From Sphingomonas sp. SORGH_AS_0950 (GTDB lineage Bacteria > Pseudomonadota > Alphaproteobacteria > Sphingomonadales > Sphingomonadaceae): 64,000 bases of DNA. Under the pieces are notes generated by a model. It had not been told where the DNA came from. It made no database searches and saw only the letters and a list, made by a program, of their open reading frames with translations. Below, piece by piece: positions 26,595-36,010 of the stretch (within the stretch, counting starts at the first letter, position 1; each line of letters begins with the position of its first letter). Location: assembly GCF_030818415.1 (NCBI RefSeq), contig NZ_JAUTAE010000001.1, positions 2,032,001-2,096,000 of the forward strand, read 5' to 3'. The translations under genes and the position numbers were made by a program.

Positions 26595-28156
26595 GCGAGG
26601 CGGCGGCCCCGGTGCAGCGCGGCTGGCGGCAGACCATGGCCTGGGCGCATGGCTGGCTGGGCCTGATCGCCGGGTGGATCCTGTTCACCATGTTCCTGAC
26701 CGGGACCTCGGCCTATTTCCGCCCCGAAATCACCCAGTGGATGCAGCCCGAGATCCGCCCCGCCGTCGCGACCCCGGCACAGGCGGCGACTTCGGCGGTC
26801 CGCCACCTCGCGCGGGTCGGCAGCGACGACCTGCAATGGTATATCTATCTGCCCGACGCGCGGACGATCGCCACCCGCGTCTTCCGCATCCCCGCCAAGC
26901 CCGATCCCAAGGCGCGCGGGACCGAGCTGGACCTCGATCCGGTCAGCGGCGCGCCCCTGACCGCGCGCGAGACGCGCGGGGGCGAGCATTTCTATCGCTT
27001 CCACTTCCAGCTGCAATTGCCGTACCCCTGGGGCCGCTGGCTGGCGGGGCTGTGCGCGATGGCGATGCTGGGCGCGATCATCTCGGGCGTGATCACCCAC
27101 AAGCGGATCTTCGCCGACTTCTTCACATTGCGCTGGAACAAGGGGCAGCGAAGCTGGCTCGACGCGCACAACGTCACCGCCGTGCTCGGCCTGCCTTATC
27201 ATGCGATGATCACCTATACCGGGCTGATCACCCTGATTACCATGTACATGCCGTACCCGATCGTGATGAACTACGCCAAGCCCGCGCAGTTCGTCCAGAC
27301 CGCCTATGGCCAGCCCGACGACGTGCCCGCCAGCGGCGTGCGCCGTCCGCTCGTGGCGATCGCGCCGCTGATCCAGGATGCCGAGCGCCGTCTGGGCGGC
27401 CCCGCCACCCGCGTCATCGTCGCCAATCCGGGCGACGCCGCCGCGCGCGTGACGATCGCGCAGGCCAAGCATGGCGCGATCAGCGCGCAGACCCCGATCG
27501 TCGTCTATGAGGGCGCGACCGGCCGGTTCCTCAGCCGGAGCGGCGCGCCCGCCTCGGCGATCCAGACGGCGGGCGTCCTGCTGGGCCTGCACCTGGCGCA
27601 ATTCGCCGGGCCCGCGCTGCGCTGGGCCTATTTCGTCATGGGGCTGACCGGCGCGGCGATGGTCGGCACCGGGCTGCTGCTCTGGACCGCCAAGCGGCGC
27701 AAGCCGGGCGCGGCGCCCTTTTTCGGGCTTCGGCTGGCCGAGCGGCTGAACATCGCGGTCATCGCCGCCTTCCCGTGCGGCATGGCGGCCTATCTCCTCG
27801 CCAACCGGCTGATCCCGGCGGGGATGGCGGGTCGCGCCGATATGGAAGTGTCGGCGATGTTCTGGACCTGGGGCCTGCTCGCGCTCGCCCAGCTCGGCCT
27901 GCCCGCGCGGCGTGCCTGGACGATCCTGTTCGGCGTCGCAGGCCTGTTCTGGAGCGCGATCCCGGTCGTCAACGCGCTGACCGACACCCGCTGGCTGATC
28001 CCGTCGCTGCTCGACGGGGATCAGGTCTTCCTCGCCTTCGATCTCGCCTGCCTCGCCATCGGTGCCGGTTTCGCCGTCGCCGCGCGGGTCAGCGCGCGTC
28101 CCGCCGCCCGTACTCCCACACGGACCCGCCGCTTTTCGGAGCCTGCCCATGCTTGA
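26591..28156 (+). CDS. PepSY-domain transmembrane protein (siderophore-linked)
   Basis: Inner-membrane protein of 521 residues with the PepSY-TM layout. It has an N-terminal helix (WAHGWLGLIAGWILFTMFLTGTSAYF), a periplasmic PepSY domain (about 40-150), a helix pair around LAGLCAMAMLGAIISGVITH and the conserved HNVTAVLGLPYHAMITYTGL. A second periplasmic PepSY region (230-320) and several C-terminal helices follow. Histidines at helix ends (MAWAHGW, ISGVITHKRIF, DAHNV, LPYHAM) recall members proposed to reduce ferric siderophores at the periplasmic face. GTG start at 26591 (GTGA overlap). A divergent Fur-like site upstream supports an iron role. Confidence 0.85.
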   Translation: MSEAAAPVQRGWRQTMAWAHGWLGLIAGWILFTMFLTGTSAYFRPEITQWMQPEIRPAVATPAQAATSAVRHLARVGSDDLQWYIYLPDARTIATRVFRIPAKPDPKARGTELDLDPVSGAPLTARETRGGEHFYRFHFQLQLPYPWGRWLAGLCAMAMLGAIISGVITHKRIFADFFTLRWNKGQRSWLDAHNVTAVLGLPYHAMITYTGLITLITMYMPYPIVMNYAKPAQFVQTAYGQPDDVPASGVRRPLVAIAPLIQDAERRLGGPATRVIVANPGDAAARVTIAQAKHGAISAQTPIVVYEGATGRFLSRSGAPASAIQTAGVLLGLHLAQFAGPALRWAYFVMGLTGAAMVGTGLLLWTAKRRKPGAAPFFGLRLAERLNIAVIAAFPCGMAAYLLANRLIPAGMAGRADMEVSAMFWTWGLLALAQLGLPARRAWTILFGVAGLFWSAIPVVNALTDTRWLIPSLLDGDQVFLAFDLACLAIGAGFAVAARVSARPAARTPTRTRRFSEPAHA

Positions 28157-28523
28157 TACGATCGCCCTGTGCCTTGTCGGCTTCTGGTTGCTTGCCGCCG
28201 GTTCCCATCGCCACGCGCGCGACGCCGGGACGCTGCACGATGCCCGGCTTCGCACCGGGTTGAAGCTGCTCGGCGCGACGGTGCTGCTGCTCGCCTTGTG
28301 GGGCAGCGGCACGGCGATCACGGGCGAGCGGATCGTGCGGCTGGCGGGGGCGGCCTCGATCGCGGGCGTCGCGCTCAACCTGATCCTGTCGGTGCGCGCG
28401 CATGCGGCCTTCGCCCCCTTGCGCGCGGTCAACCGGCTTGTGGGTCGAACACCGACCAGCCGGTCCGCTGCACCAGCCGTTCGAGCGCCAGCGTACCAAG
28501 CTGCGAATTCCCGCGCGCGTTGA
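28149..28523 (+). CDS. DUF3325-like small membrane protein
   Basis: A 124-residue protein with three hydrophobic segments: [40 protein letters not shown] and [20 protein letters not shown]. This small Leu/Ala-rich protein is commonly the last gene after DUF3649 and PepSY genes in siderophore loci. It overlaps the PepSY stop by eight bases. The last 30 or so residues ([20 protein letters not shown]) are low complexity and lie on the opposite strand of glutaminase's C-terminal coding region, so this tail is probably read-through past a lost stop rather than a functional part. Confidence 0.7.
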   Translation: MLDTIALCLVGFWLLAAGSHRHARDAGTLHDARLRTGLKLLGATVLLLALWGSGTAITGERIVRLAGAASIAGVALNLILSVRAHAAFAPLRAVNRLVGRTPTSRSAAPAVRAPAYQAANSRAR

Positions 28524-29364
28524 GCCCCGGCGACCATACGGCGATCGAGGCCCGGCCGGGCACGATCGCCAATATGCCGCCCCCCACTCCCGACTTGCCC
28601 GGCAGGCCGACGCGAAAGGCGAACTCGCCCGATCCGTCATAATGGCCGCAGCTCATCATCAGCGCGTTGATCCGCCGCGCCCGCTGCGGTGACACCACCG
28701 AGCGCCCCGTCCCCGGATGAAGGCCCCGCGCCATCAGATAGCGCCCGGCGAGCGCCAGCTGCCGACAACTCATGGCGAGCGCGCAGAAATGGAAATAGAC
28801 GCCCAGCACCCGGTCGACCGGATGGTGGAGATTGCCGAAGGCGCGCATGTAATGCGCCAGCGCCTGGTTGCGGTGCCCCGTCTCCATCTCGGCCTGCGCC
28901 ACGGCGGCGTCGATGACGATGTCGTCCTCTCCGGTCAGCGCGCGGACGAAGCGCAGCATCTCGCCGATCGCCTCGCGCGGTTCATAACCGCCCAGCAGCA
29001 CGTCGGCGACGACGATCGCGCCCGCATTGATGAACGGGTTGCGCGGGATGCCCTGTTCGGTTTCCAACTGCACGATCGAGTTGAACGCGGTGCCCGACGG
29101 CTCGCGCCCCACCCGCCGCCAAAGCTGGTCGCCGACCGCGCCCAGCGCCAGGGTCAGCGCGAAGACCTTGGAGATGCTCTGGATCGAGAAGCTCTCCTCG
29201 GCATCGCCCGCCAGATGGCATTGGCCGTCCGCCTCGACGATGGCGATACCGAACCGGCGCGGATCGATGCCCGCCAGCGCGGGGATGTAATCGGCCGGTT
29301 TGCCCCGGTCGGGGGCCTCCGCCATCTCGGCGGCGATGTCGGCGACGATGGCGGACAGGTCCAT
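28429..29364 (-). CDS. glsA: Glutaminase
   Basis: Hydrolyses L-glutamine to glutamate and ammonia; cytoplasmic serine-dependent amidase of the beta-lactamase-like fold. The 311-residue length matches bacterial GlsA. The Ser-x-x-Lys motif is SISK (Ser63, Lys66) in [18 protein letters not shown]. Other conserved blocks are [33 protein letters not shown], the [13 protein letters not shown] region, [20 protein letters not shown] and [19 protein letters not shown] start at the ATG at 29364 ([14 protein letters not shown]) because the upstream in-frame extension does not look like coding sequence of this family. It overlaps the DUF3325 gene tail to tail by 95 bases. Confidence 0.95.
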   Translation of the reverse strand: MDLSAIVADIAAEMAEAPDRGKPADYIPALAGIDPRRFGIAIVEADGQCHLAGDAEESFSIQSISKVFALTLALGAVGDQLWRRVGREPSGTAFNSIVQLETEQGIPRNPFINAGAIVVADVLLGGYEPREAIGEMLRFVRALTGEDDIVIDAAVAQAEMETGHRNQALAHYMRAFGNLHHPVDRVLGVYFHFCALAMSCRQLALAGRYLMARGLHPGTGRSVVSPQRARRINALMMSCGHYDGSGEFAFRVGLPGKSGVGGGILAIVPGRASIAVWSPGLNARGNSQLGTLALERLVQRTGWSVFDPQAG

Positions 29365-29479
29365 GGCGCCGTCGTGCCGTGCGCGCGACACTTTGTCGAG
29401 CGCCGCGAACCCGTCACAAACCGCCGCTAGGGAGCCGTCGCTTCCTCCCCAAGCCCGACGACGGACCGACAGCAACGCC

Positions 29480-30784
29480 ATGCGCGACAGGGACACGCCC
29501 CCGCCCGCCCCCGGATTCTGGACCCTTGCCGGGGTCGAGGCATGGGAGCGATTCGCGATTCAGGGCGCCAAGTCGCTCCTTACCCTGTTCCTGCTGACCG
29601 ACCTGCTGCGCCCCTCGGGGCCGCCGGTCCTCGGTCTGGCCGGATTGCGCGCCGCGATCGAGGGGGTGACGGGGACGCGAGGCGACATCGCCTTCGCCTC
29701 GCAGCTTTACGGACTGTACGGCGCGCTGACCTATCTGATCCTGCCGCTGGGCGGATGGCTGGCGGATCGCAGCGGGCGGCGGCGGGTCGCGATGTTCGTC
29801 GGCGCGGGGCTGATGGCGGCGGGGCTGGTCGCGCTGACGGGGCGGCCCTTGGCGCTGGTCGGGCTGGGGTTGCTGGTCGGTGGGATCGGGCTGCTCAAGG
29901 GTAATCTGGCCGCCGAGGTCGGCGCGCTGCGCGGGTCGGCGGGGGGCGAGCGGCTGTTCGCGGCCTATCTGGCGTTCCTCAACGGCGGCGCGCTGCTCGG
30001 GCCGCTGCTGTGCGGCTGGCTGGCCGAGCGGTACGGGTTCGGCACCGCCTTCGCGGCAATGGCGGCGAGCATGGCGGTGGCCGTGCTGCTGCTGCGCGCC
30101 GCCCCCCGCGTCACGGTCCCAGCGGCGGCGCAGGACGATGGCGCGGCCGTCGCGTGGCGACAGGTGGTGCCCGCCATCGTCGCCGTCACCTTGTGCTTCT
30201 GCGCCTATGAGCAGCTGACCAATATCGTGCTGGTCTGGGCCGAGGCGCGGGTCGCGCTGTCGGTCGGCGGGTTCGCCGTGCCGCCCGGCTGGCTGGCGGC
30301 GGCGGACGGACTGTTCACCATCGCGCTGGCGCTGGGAGCGTATCGGCTCTGGCCTTGGCTCGCGCGGCGGCGGTGCGAGCCCGCTGCGGGGATCAAGCTG
30401 GCGCTGGGCGGCGTAGCGATCGCGCTCGGCTATGGCCTGATCGCGCTGCTGTCGATGCGGGTCGGCGCGGTGGGGCTGGCGGGGCCGCTGGCGGCGATCC
30501 TGCTGCTCGGCATCGGCGTGGTGCTGTCCTGGCCCTCGGCGCTGGCGATCGTCACCGCCGCCGCGCCGCCCGGCCGGCGGGGGATGATGACCGGGCTATT
30601 CTATCTCCACGGCTTCGTCGCGCATCTGGTCGTGGGGCAGCTGGGCACGCTCTATCCGGTGATGAGCGCGCCCAGCTTCTGGATGATCCATGTCGCGCTG
30701 GCGCTGGCGGGCGCCGCCACCGCGCTCGCCATTCCGCGCGGTCAGGCGACGACGACCTCCACCGCCGACAGCGCCTCGGCATAA
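29480..30784 (+). CDS. POT/PTR2-family proton-dependent peptide transporter
   Basis: Inner-membrane di/tripeptide importer of 434 residues, about twelve helices. The first helix carries [21 protein letters not shown], the POT signature region (ExxERFxxYG, here ERFAIQG). It is followed by a loop like that of DtpA and [20 protein letters not shown] with the MFS A-loop. [20 protein letters not shown] corresponds to the conserved GxGxFKxN region. Lengths are shorter than E. coli DtpA (about 500), with the extra helices HA/HB apparently missing. It is divergent from glutaminase (115 bp gap) and converges with a DeoR regulator, overlapping by 43 bases. Confidence 0.82.
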   Translation: MRDRDTPPPAPGFWTLAGVEAWERFAIQGAKSLLTLFLLTDLLRPSGPPVLGLAGLRAAIEGVTGTRGDIAFASQLYGLYGALTYLILPLGGWLADRSGRRRVAMFVGAGLMAAGLVALTGRPLALVGLGLLVGGIGLLKGNLAAEVGALRGSAGGERLFAAYLAFLNGGALLGPLLCGWLAERYGFGTAFAAMAASMAVAVLLLRAAPRVTVPAAAQDDGAAVAWRQVVPAIVAVTLCFCAYEQLTNIVLVWAEARVALSVGGFAVPPGWLAAADGLFTIALALGAYRLWPWLARRRCEPAAGIKLALGGVAIALGYGLIALLSMRVGAVGLAGPLAAILLLGIGVVLSWPSALAIVTAAAPPGRRGMMTGLFYLHGFVAHLVVGQLGTLYPVMSAPSFWMIHVALALAGAATALAIPRGQATTTSTADSASA

Positions 30785-31497
30785 GCGGGCGACAGCGGCA
30801 CGTCGGTCACCAGCATGGCGACGCCGTCGAGCGCGGCGACCTGGACGGTGCCGTGGCGGTCGAACTTGCTGGCATCGGCCGCGATCACGGTGCGGCGGGC
30901 GCGCGCGATCATCATCCGGCACACCGCCGCCTCGCCCGCATGATAATCGGCAAAGCCATGGTCGAGATTGACCGATTCGACCGACAGGATCGCCAGCGAG
31001 GGCGTGAACATCGCCAGATAGTCGCGCGCCGTCGCGTCGAAACAGGCGCGATATTCGTAATCCAGCTCGCCCCCGGCCAGCAGCACCCGGTTGTCGTTGC
31101 GCCCGCCCAGCTCGGCGGCGACCCCCACCGCATTGGTGATGACGGTCAGCCGCTGGTGATCGCGCAGCGCGCGGGCGACATAATGGCCGGTGGTGCTGGC
31201 ATCGATATACAGGGTCTGGCCGTCCGCGACGATCTGCGCCACCGCGGCCGCGATCCGCTGCTTGGCCTCGGCATGGCGTTGCAGGCGGGTGGCGAACGAG
31301 CCCTCCGTCTCCACCTTGGCCAGCCGCACCGCGCCGTGCGCGCGCACGACCGCGCCCGATGCCTCCAGCACGCGCAGTTCGCGCCGGATCGTCTCCTCGG
31401 ACACCGACAGCGCCGCCGCCAGATCGCCGATCCCGCGGAAATTCCCCTCTCCGAGTAGCGCCACGATCTCGGTCTGGCGGCGCTGGCGTTTCATCAT
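30742..31497 (-). CDS. DeoR/GlpR-family transcriptional regulator
   Basis: A 251-residue repressor with an N-terminal helix-turn-helix (RRQTEIVALLGEGNFRGIGD, LAAALSVSEETIRRELRVLE, GAVVRAHGAVRL) and a C-terminal sugar-phosphate-sensing DeoRC domain. That domain has KQRIAAAVAQIVADGQTLYI, DASTTGHYVARAL and NAVGVAAEL, then VLLAGGELDYEYRACFDATA. In this family the domain usually senses a phosphorylated sugar or sugar alcohol. No sugar genes are adjacent, so the target is unclear. I use the ATG at 31497, preceded by AGGAG 11 bases upstream; the next codon is also ATG. Confidence 0.9.
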   Translation of the reverse strand: MMKRQRRQTEIVALLGEGNFRGIGDLAAALSVSEETIRRELRVLEASGAVVRAHGAVRLAKVETEGSFATRLQRHAEAKQRIAAAVAQIVADGQTLYIDASTTGHYVARALRDHQRLTVITNAVGVAAELGGRNDNRVLLAGGELDYEYRACFDATARDYLAMFTPSLAILSVESVNLDHGFADYHAGEAAVCRMMIARARRTVIAADASKFDRHGTVQVAALDGVAMLVTDVPLSPAYAEALSAVEVVVA

Positions 31498-31684
31498 GGC
31501 TGTTCGGGCTCCTGCTATCGGGGTCATGCTAGACGGCGGGGCGTTTCGGTCAATCGGCCGTCGCATCCGGCCAGAAACGCCACAGGCCGCACACAAAGAC
31601 GCCGATGGCTTTGCGGGCCATCGGCGTGAGGTGCGCTCCGATACCCGCGGGGGGGCGCGTATCGGATCGGGGAGAAGCATCGGG

Positions 31685-34492
31685 TCAGAAGGCGTAGGTC
31701 AGGTTCAACATGTAGATGCGCCCCGTCTCGACATAGCCGCCCTTGCGGTCGTTCGAGAGATAGGCCTTCCGCTCGCTGGTCGTCGCCCAGTAGCTATGCT
31801 CGTTGAACAGGTTCTGCACCGACATGCCGACCGTCAGGCCCGAGGGCAGGACATAGTTGACGATCAGGTTGGAGATCGTCGTCGGCTGGATATAGGTGTC
31901 CGGGCGGCTGGAGCGCAGATCGTACAGGCGGTCGCCGGTGTAATTGTAGTTCCACTCCGCCGACAGGCCGCCATGGCTGTAGAACAGCGCGGCGTTGTAC
32001 ATGATCTTGGGCGCCTGGGTCATGCGCTGGTCGCGCATCTGGCCGTTGACGAAGACGCGCGCATTGGCGCGCTGCACCGTGACATTGGCCTGGAGGCCCA
32101 GCCCGTCGAGCAGTCCCGGCAGCCCCTTCAGCGCATAGCGGCCGAACAGTTCGACACCATAGATCTTGCCGGTGGCGTTGGTGGTCAGGCTCGACACCTC
32201 GACCCCGCCCTGCTGTTCCGACTGCGGGTTGCCCCAGATGTTATAATCGCCGGTCGCGTTGGTGGTGCCGGTCGCGAACAGGACGTGGTTCAGTTGCTTG
32301 TAGAAGGGGCTGATCGAGAAGAAGTCGGTGCCCTGCCCCTTATATTCGACCGAGGCGTCGTAGTTCCACGAGGTCTGGGCATTCAGATTGGGGTTGGGGA
32401 TGAACACCCCCGTCACCTCGCCCAGATCGTTGCGGGTCACCTGCGTCGGCCCGAGCAGCAGGTCGAAGGCAGGCCGCGAATAGCTCTTCCGGATCGAGGC
32501 GCGGATGACCATGTCGTCGTTCGGCCGGTAATTGGCGATGACGCTGGGCAGCCACATGTCGTAGTTGCGGCTGGAGGTCGCGAACTTGCCGGTGTCGTTG
32601 CCCTGGTCCTGCCAATAGGTGCCCTTGAACCGGTTATATTCGTAGCGCAGGCCCGGCACGACCTGAAGGTCGCCGAACTGCATCGTCGCCATGGCATAGC
32701 CGCTCAGCCGGTTCTCGCGACCGTCGAGGCGGTTCTCCTTCAGCTTGACCGGATCGAGATTGGCGAGCTTGGGCGTCGAGAGCTGGCGGACCTGGTTCTC
32801 GATATAGCCGGTGTCGATCAGGAAGATCGGCACCTGCGCGGCATTGTTCATGAACCCGCCGAGCATCCGGCCGGGCAGCGAGGTCAGCGCAGGGCCGGTC
32901 GCGGCGTAACGCGGCGAATTGCTGCCGTCCGCATTGGGGAAGGTATATTGCAGCGCGCCGTCATCGCCCAGCGCATTGGCGTAACGCTTGGCATCCTCGA
33001 CCTTGGCGCCCGCCGAGATGGACACCAGACCCTGGTCGGCATGATGCCAGGTCGTGTCGAACTGTCCCTCCAGGCGGCGTTCCCAGGTGTTCTCGAACTG
33101 CTGGGTGACATACCATTGCTTCAGCTTGGTCAGGTCGCTCAGATAGGCGCGCGCCGCGTCGGTCAGCACGACCTGCGGAAAGGTGCGCTGGCCGATCGAG
33201 GTGACCATGCGGTAATTGGCGACGCCCGTATTGTCGGCGGTGCCGATATAGGGACGGCCCGCAAAGCCCGACTGGATGCGCAAGGGATAATCCTGCGATC
33301 CGCGCGAATAGGCGCCGTGATAGTCGAAAGTGAAGTCGCCCGAACGGGTCTGGCCGCCCAGCTTGGTCGTCACCAGTTCCTGGTTGCTGTGCTCGGTGCG
33401 GAAATAATGCGTCGCGGTCAGGCCGTAATCGGCGCGATAGCCGGCGGCGTCGTACGAGCCCTTGTTGGGGTTCGGGTTGATCTGGTCGGGGGCCAGGCTG
33501 GTCTGGCGCAGCGCGGTCTGGTCCATCCAGCTCTTCAGCTGGTAGCGGCCATAGGTGGAATGCAGGTACAGGTCGGTGCTCTCGCCCTTCCAGTCGAGGT
33601 TCAGCGTCCCGCCCATCCGCTCGATGCGGTTGCGGAACGACTGCCACTGGACACCGCGCGCGAACAGATTGTCCAGATTGTCGCGGATCATGCCCGGGAT
33701 GTTGGTGTTGTACTTTTCCCAGTCATGCTGGACCGCGGTCGACTCGCCCAGCACATGCTTCAGCCCGTAATAGGCCGAGGCATAGATGCCGAAATTGCCG
33801 AAGCGCTGCGCGGTCTCGACCTGCGCGGTGCCGCCCCAGGGGTCCTCGCCGCGCGCGACGGCACGGCCCGCCACCTGGCCCTGCAGGCGGATCTGGCTGC
33901 GATGGTTGGGCAGGTCGAAGGCGGTGATCGGCACCATGTCGATGATACCCGCGATCGCGTCGCCATCGTACTTGGCGGTCGGCGCCTTGTCGACGCGCAC
34001 CGTCTGGAGCGAGAAGGGCGACAACAGGTTCATCGAGATGGCGCGGGTGCGCGCATCGGTCTGCGCCAGCCGCACGCCGTCGAGCGAATAGGCGTTGTAC
34101 GAGGTGTCGAGACCGCGGATCGAGACATATTGCGCCTCGCCCGTCGCCGCCGCGTTGCGCGACTGGTCCACCGACGAGCTGATGCCCGGCAGGCGGGTCA
34201 GCAGGTCGGCCAGATTCTGCTGCGGCTGGAGGCGCAGTTCCTCGCCCGAGACGACGGTGGCCAGCGACTGGCTGCGCAGCTGTTCGTCCTGCGCGTCGAC
34301 CACCGCCTGGCGATGGCCCTTGACGACCACATCCTCGCCGACCTGCGGATCGGTGTCGGTGACGGTCGGCGCATTGGCCGTGGCGATCGGATCGGTCGGA
34401 TCGGCGGCCAGCGCCGGAGCGGCCAGCATCAGCGTGGCGGCGGTGCCGCACAATAGGCGCACGACATGCGCCCGCTTGAACGAAGCGGTCAT
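31685..34492 (-). CDS. TonB-dependent receptor divergent from phytase
   Basis: Outer membrane receptor of 935 residues. Signal peptide (KRAHVVRLLCGTAATLMLAAPALA), TonB-box region VGEDVVVKGHRQAVVDAQ, plug (LATVVSGEELRLQPQQNLAD, GLDTSYNAYSLDGVRLAQTD) and a 22-strand-type barrel closing with YMLNLTYAF. The features QNLADLLTRLPGISSSVDQSRNAAA and ISMNLLSPFSLQTVRV match the TIGR01782 group common in Caulobacter, Xanthomonas and sphingomonads. It is divergent from a histidine acid phosphatase across about 200 bp with PHO-box-like sites, so a substrate such as phytate or another organic phosphate is plausible. Binding specificity is not shown by the sequence. Confidence 0.92.
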   Translation of the reverse strand: MTASFKRAHVVRLLCGTAATLMLAAPALAADPTDPIATANAPTVTDTDPQVGEDVVVKGHRQAVVDAQDEQLRSQSLATVVSGEELRLQPQQNLADLLTRLPGISSSVDQSRNAAATGEAQYVSIRGLDTSYNAYSLDGVRLAQTDARTRAISMNLLSPFSLQTVRVDKAPTAKYDGDAIAGIIDMVPITAFDLPNHRSQIRLQGQVAGRAVARGEDPWGGTAQVETAQRFGNFGIYASAYYGLKHVLGESTAVQHDWEKYNTNIPGMIRDNLDNLFARGVQWQSFRNRIERMGGTLNLDWKGESTDLYLHSTYGRYQLKSWMDQTALRQTSLAPDQINPNPNKGSYDAAGYRADYGLTATHYFRTEHSNQELVTTKLGGQTRSGDFTFDYHGAYSRGSQDYPLRIQSGFAGRPYIGTADNTGVANYRMVTSIGQRTFPQVVLTDAARAYLSDLTKLKQWYVTQQFENTWERRLEGQFDTTWHHADQGLVSISAGAKVEDAKRYANALGDDGALQYTFPNADGSNSPRYAATGPALTSLPGRMLGGFMNNAAQVPIFLIDTGYIENQVRQLSTPKLANLDPVKLKENRLDGRENRLSGYAMATMQFGDLQVVPGLRYEYNRFKGTYWQDQGNDTGKFATSSRNYDMWLPSVIANYRPNDDMVIRASIRKSYSRPAFDLLLGPTQVTRNDLGEVTGVFIPNPNLNAQTSWNYDASVEYKGQGTDFFSISPFYKQLNHVLFATGTTNATGDYNIWGNPQSEQQGGVEVSSLTTNATGKIYGVELFGRYALKGLPGLLDGLGLQANVTVQRANARVFVNGQMRDQRMTQAPKIMYNAALFYSHGGLSAEWNYNYTGDRLYDLRSSRPDTYIQPTTISNLIVNYVLPSGLTVGMSVQNLFNEHSYWATTSERKAYLSNDRKGGYVETGRIYMLNLTYAF

Positions 34493-34563
34493 GGTTTTCC
34501 CCCTGGGACATCGTGATGGCGACGCCCCCCGGGCGCCTTCGACGGCCCCGCTAGAGACGGGCT

Positions 34564-34581
34564 GTGACAGTCCGATGACTT
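34564..34581 (-). promoter_or_regulatory. PHO-box-like direct repeat facing the TonB receptor
   Basis: Minus strand AAGTCAT-CGGA-CTGTCAC: two 7-base repeats with a 4-base spacer, 12 of 14 matches to the PhoB consensus CTGTCAT-n4-CTGTCAY, about 72 bases upstream of the receptor start. AT-rich sequence (34580-34620) lies next to it. Confidence 0.6.
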
Positions 34582-34651
34582 ATTGACCGAATTTTGATGA
34601 ATTTGAAAAAATGATTGTGGGATAGGCGCTTCGGCACGATCCGTCCGGCCA

Positions 34652-34669
34652 ATGTCACAGTCCTGACCC
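34652..34669 (+). promoter_or_regulatory. Weaker PHO-box-like site near the phytase start
   Basis: ATGTCAC-AGTC-CTGACCC has the same 7-4-7 spacing with partial consensus match. It ends 22 bases before the phytase ATG, which would place the transcript start very near the start codon. It also resembles the first site when read on the minus strand (GGACTGTGACA), so orientation is unclear. Confidence 0.4.
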
Positions 34670-34691
34670 GGAAACGGTTCAAAGCTTCAAC

Positions 34692-35927
34692 ATGACTCCT
34701 ATCTCCGCCACCCTTCGCCGCCACCTGCGATCCGCGCTTTTCCTGATCACCGCCTCCGCACTGGCCGCGCCGGTCGCGGCGCAGGCACCGAGCACCACGG
34801 GCCTGACCCTGGACCGGGTGGTCCTGCTGATGCGCCACGGCGTCCGCGCGCCGCTGGATGGGGAAGTGCCGCACGGCACCCGCACCGCCAGCCCCTGGCC
34901 GCACTGGACGACGCCCGAAAGCCAGCTGACCCCGCGCGGGGCCGAGGCGCTGGCGACCGAGGCGCGCGCCGACCGCGCCGACTGGGCGGCACGCGGCCTG
35001 CTCTCCGCCAAAGGATGCCCGGCATCCGACAGCATCCGCATCTGGACCAACAGTTCGCCGCGCACCATCGCCAGCGGACAGGCCTATGCCCAAGGCCTCG
35101 CCCCGGGCTGTACGCTGACCATCGGCCATCGCCCCGTGGGCGAGGCCGATCCGCTGTTCGAGCCGCTGCGCGCCCGTGCCACCCGCTTCGACGCGACGGC
35201 GGCGGTGGCGGACATCGACCGCTTCACCGGCGGCATGGACGCGCTGGCCGCGCGGCATCGCGACGCGTTACGCCTGCTCGATTCGGTGCTGGGCTGCGGC
35301 GATCCCAAGGGATGCGATCCGGCGGGCGCGCCGCGCCTGACGCCCTCGGCGGACGGCAAGGGCATCGACCTGTCGGGGCCGATCCGCACCGCCTCGGGCA
35401 CCGCGCAGGTGCTGCTGCTGCAATATGCCGAGGGGCTGTCGCCCTCGGTCGGCGGCGTGCCGGTCGACGGCGCGGTGCTGGCCCGGCTGGGTGCGGTCCA
35501 TGCCGCGCTGTTCGACGTCTATTCGCGCTCGCCCTATATGGCGGCGCACCAGTCGGCCGCGTTCGGCCGCCACATGATCGACGCGCTGACCGCCCGCGAC
35601 GGGCGCAAGGTCGACATGCTGGTCGGGCACGACACCAACGTCACCGCGCTGGCCGGGCTGCTCGGCTTCGACCTCGTCGCGCCGGGCTATGCGACCAACG
35701 ATGCCGCGCCGGGCGGGGCGGTGATGATCGAGCGCTGGCATGATCGCCGGGGTCGACGCTTCGTCACCCTGTCCTATCGCACCCAATCGCCCGATCGCCT
35801 GCGCCGCCAGTCGGCGGACGTGACCGTCACGCCGATCCGCGTGCCCGGCTGTCCCGCCGCCGCGCCCTGCCCGCTCGACCGCTTCGTCGCGCTGTTCGGC
35901 CGCCGTCTGGCGCCGCTGGGCCGGTAA
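34692..35927 (+). CDS. Secreted histidine acid phosphatase (AppA-like phytase)
   Basis: Periplasmic or secreted phosphomonoesterase of 411 residues that removes phosphate from phytate, glucose-1-phosphate or similar. Sec signal peptide (RSALFLITASALAAPVAAQA). The catalytic motif RHGVRAP covers residues 48-54 (His49 nucleophile), and the acid motif is HDTN with His313/Asp314. WTNSSPRTIASGQAYAQGL is the usual second conserved region. Cysteine pairs (GCPASDS, APGCTL, GCGDPKGCD, GCPAAAPC) indicate disulfides and hence export. The absence of a long N-terminal extension and the overall size fit AppA or Agp; the two cannot be told apart here. The ATG at 34692 has no clear ribosome site. Divergent from a TonB receptor. 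Confidence 0.9.
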   Translation: MTPISATLRRHLRSALFLITASALAAPVAAQAPSTTGLTLDRVVLLMRHGVRAPLDGEVPHGTRTASPWPHWTTPESQLTPRGAEALATEARADRADWAARGLLSAKGCPASDSIRIWTNSSPRTIASGQAYAQGLAPGCTLTIGHRPVGEADPLFEPLRARATRFDATAAVADIDRFTGGMDALAARHRDALRLLDSVLGCGDPKGCDPAGAPRLTPSADGKGIDLSGPIRTASGTAQVLLLQYAEGLSPSVGGVPVDGAVLARLGAVHAALFDVYSRSPYMAAHQSAAFGRHMIDALTARDGRKVDMLVGHDTNVTALAGLLGFDLVAPGYATNDAAPGGAVMIERWHDRRGRRFVTLSYRTQSPDRLRRQSADVTVTPIRVPGCPAAAPCPLDRFVALFGRRLAPLGR

Positions 35928-36010
35928 GCCCGGCCGGGTGTCGTAATCCGGGACGGAATGGATGGCGGATTAAAGGCTTCGCTTACTCTTTGGGGCCTAT
36001 AGCGGCGATC

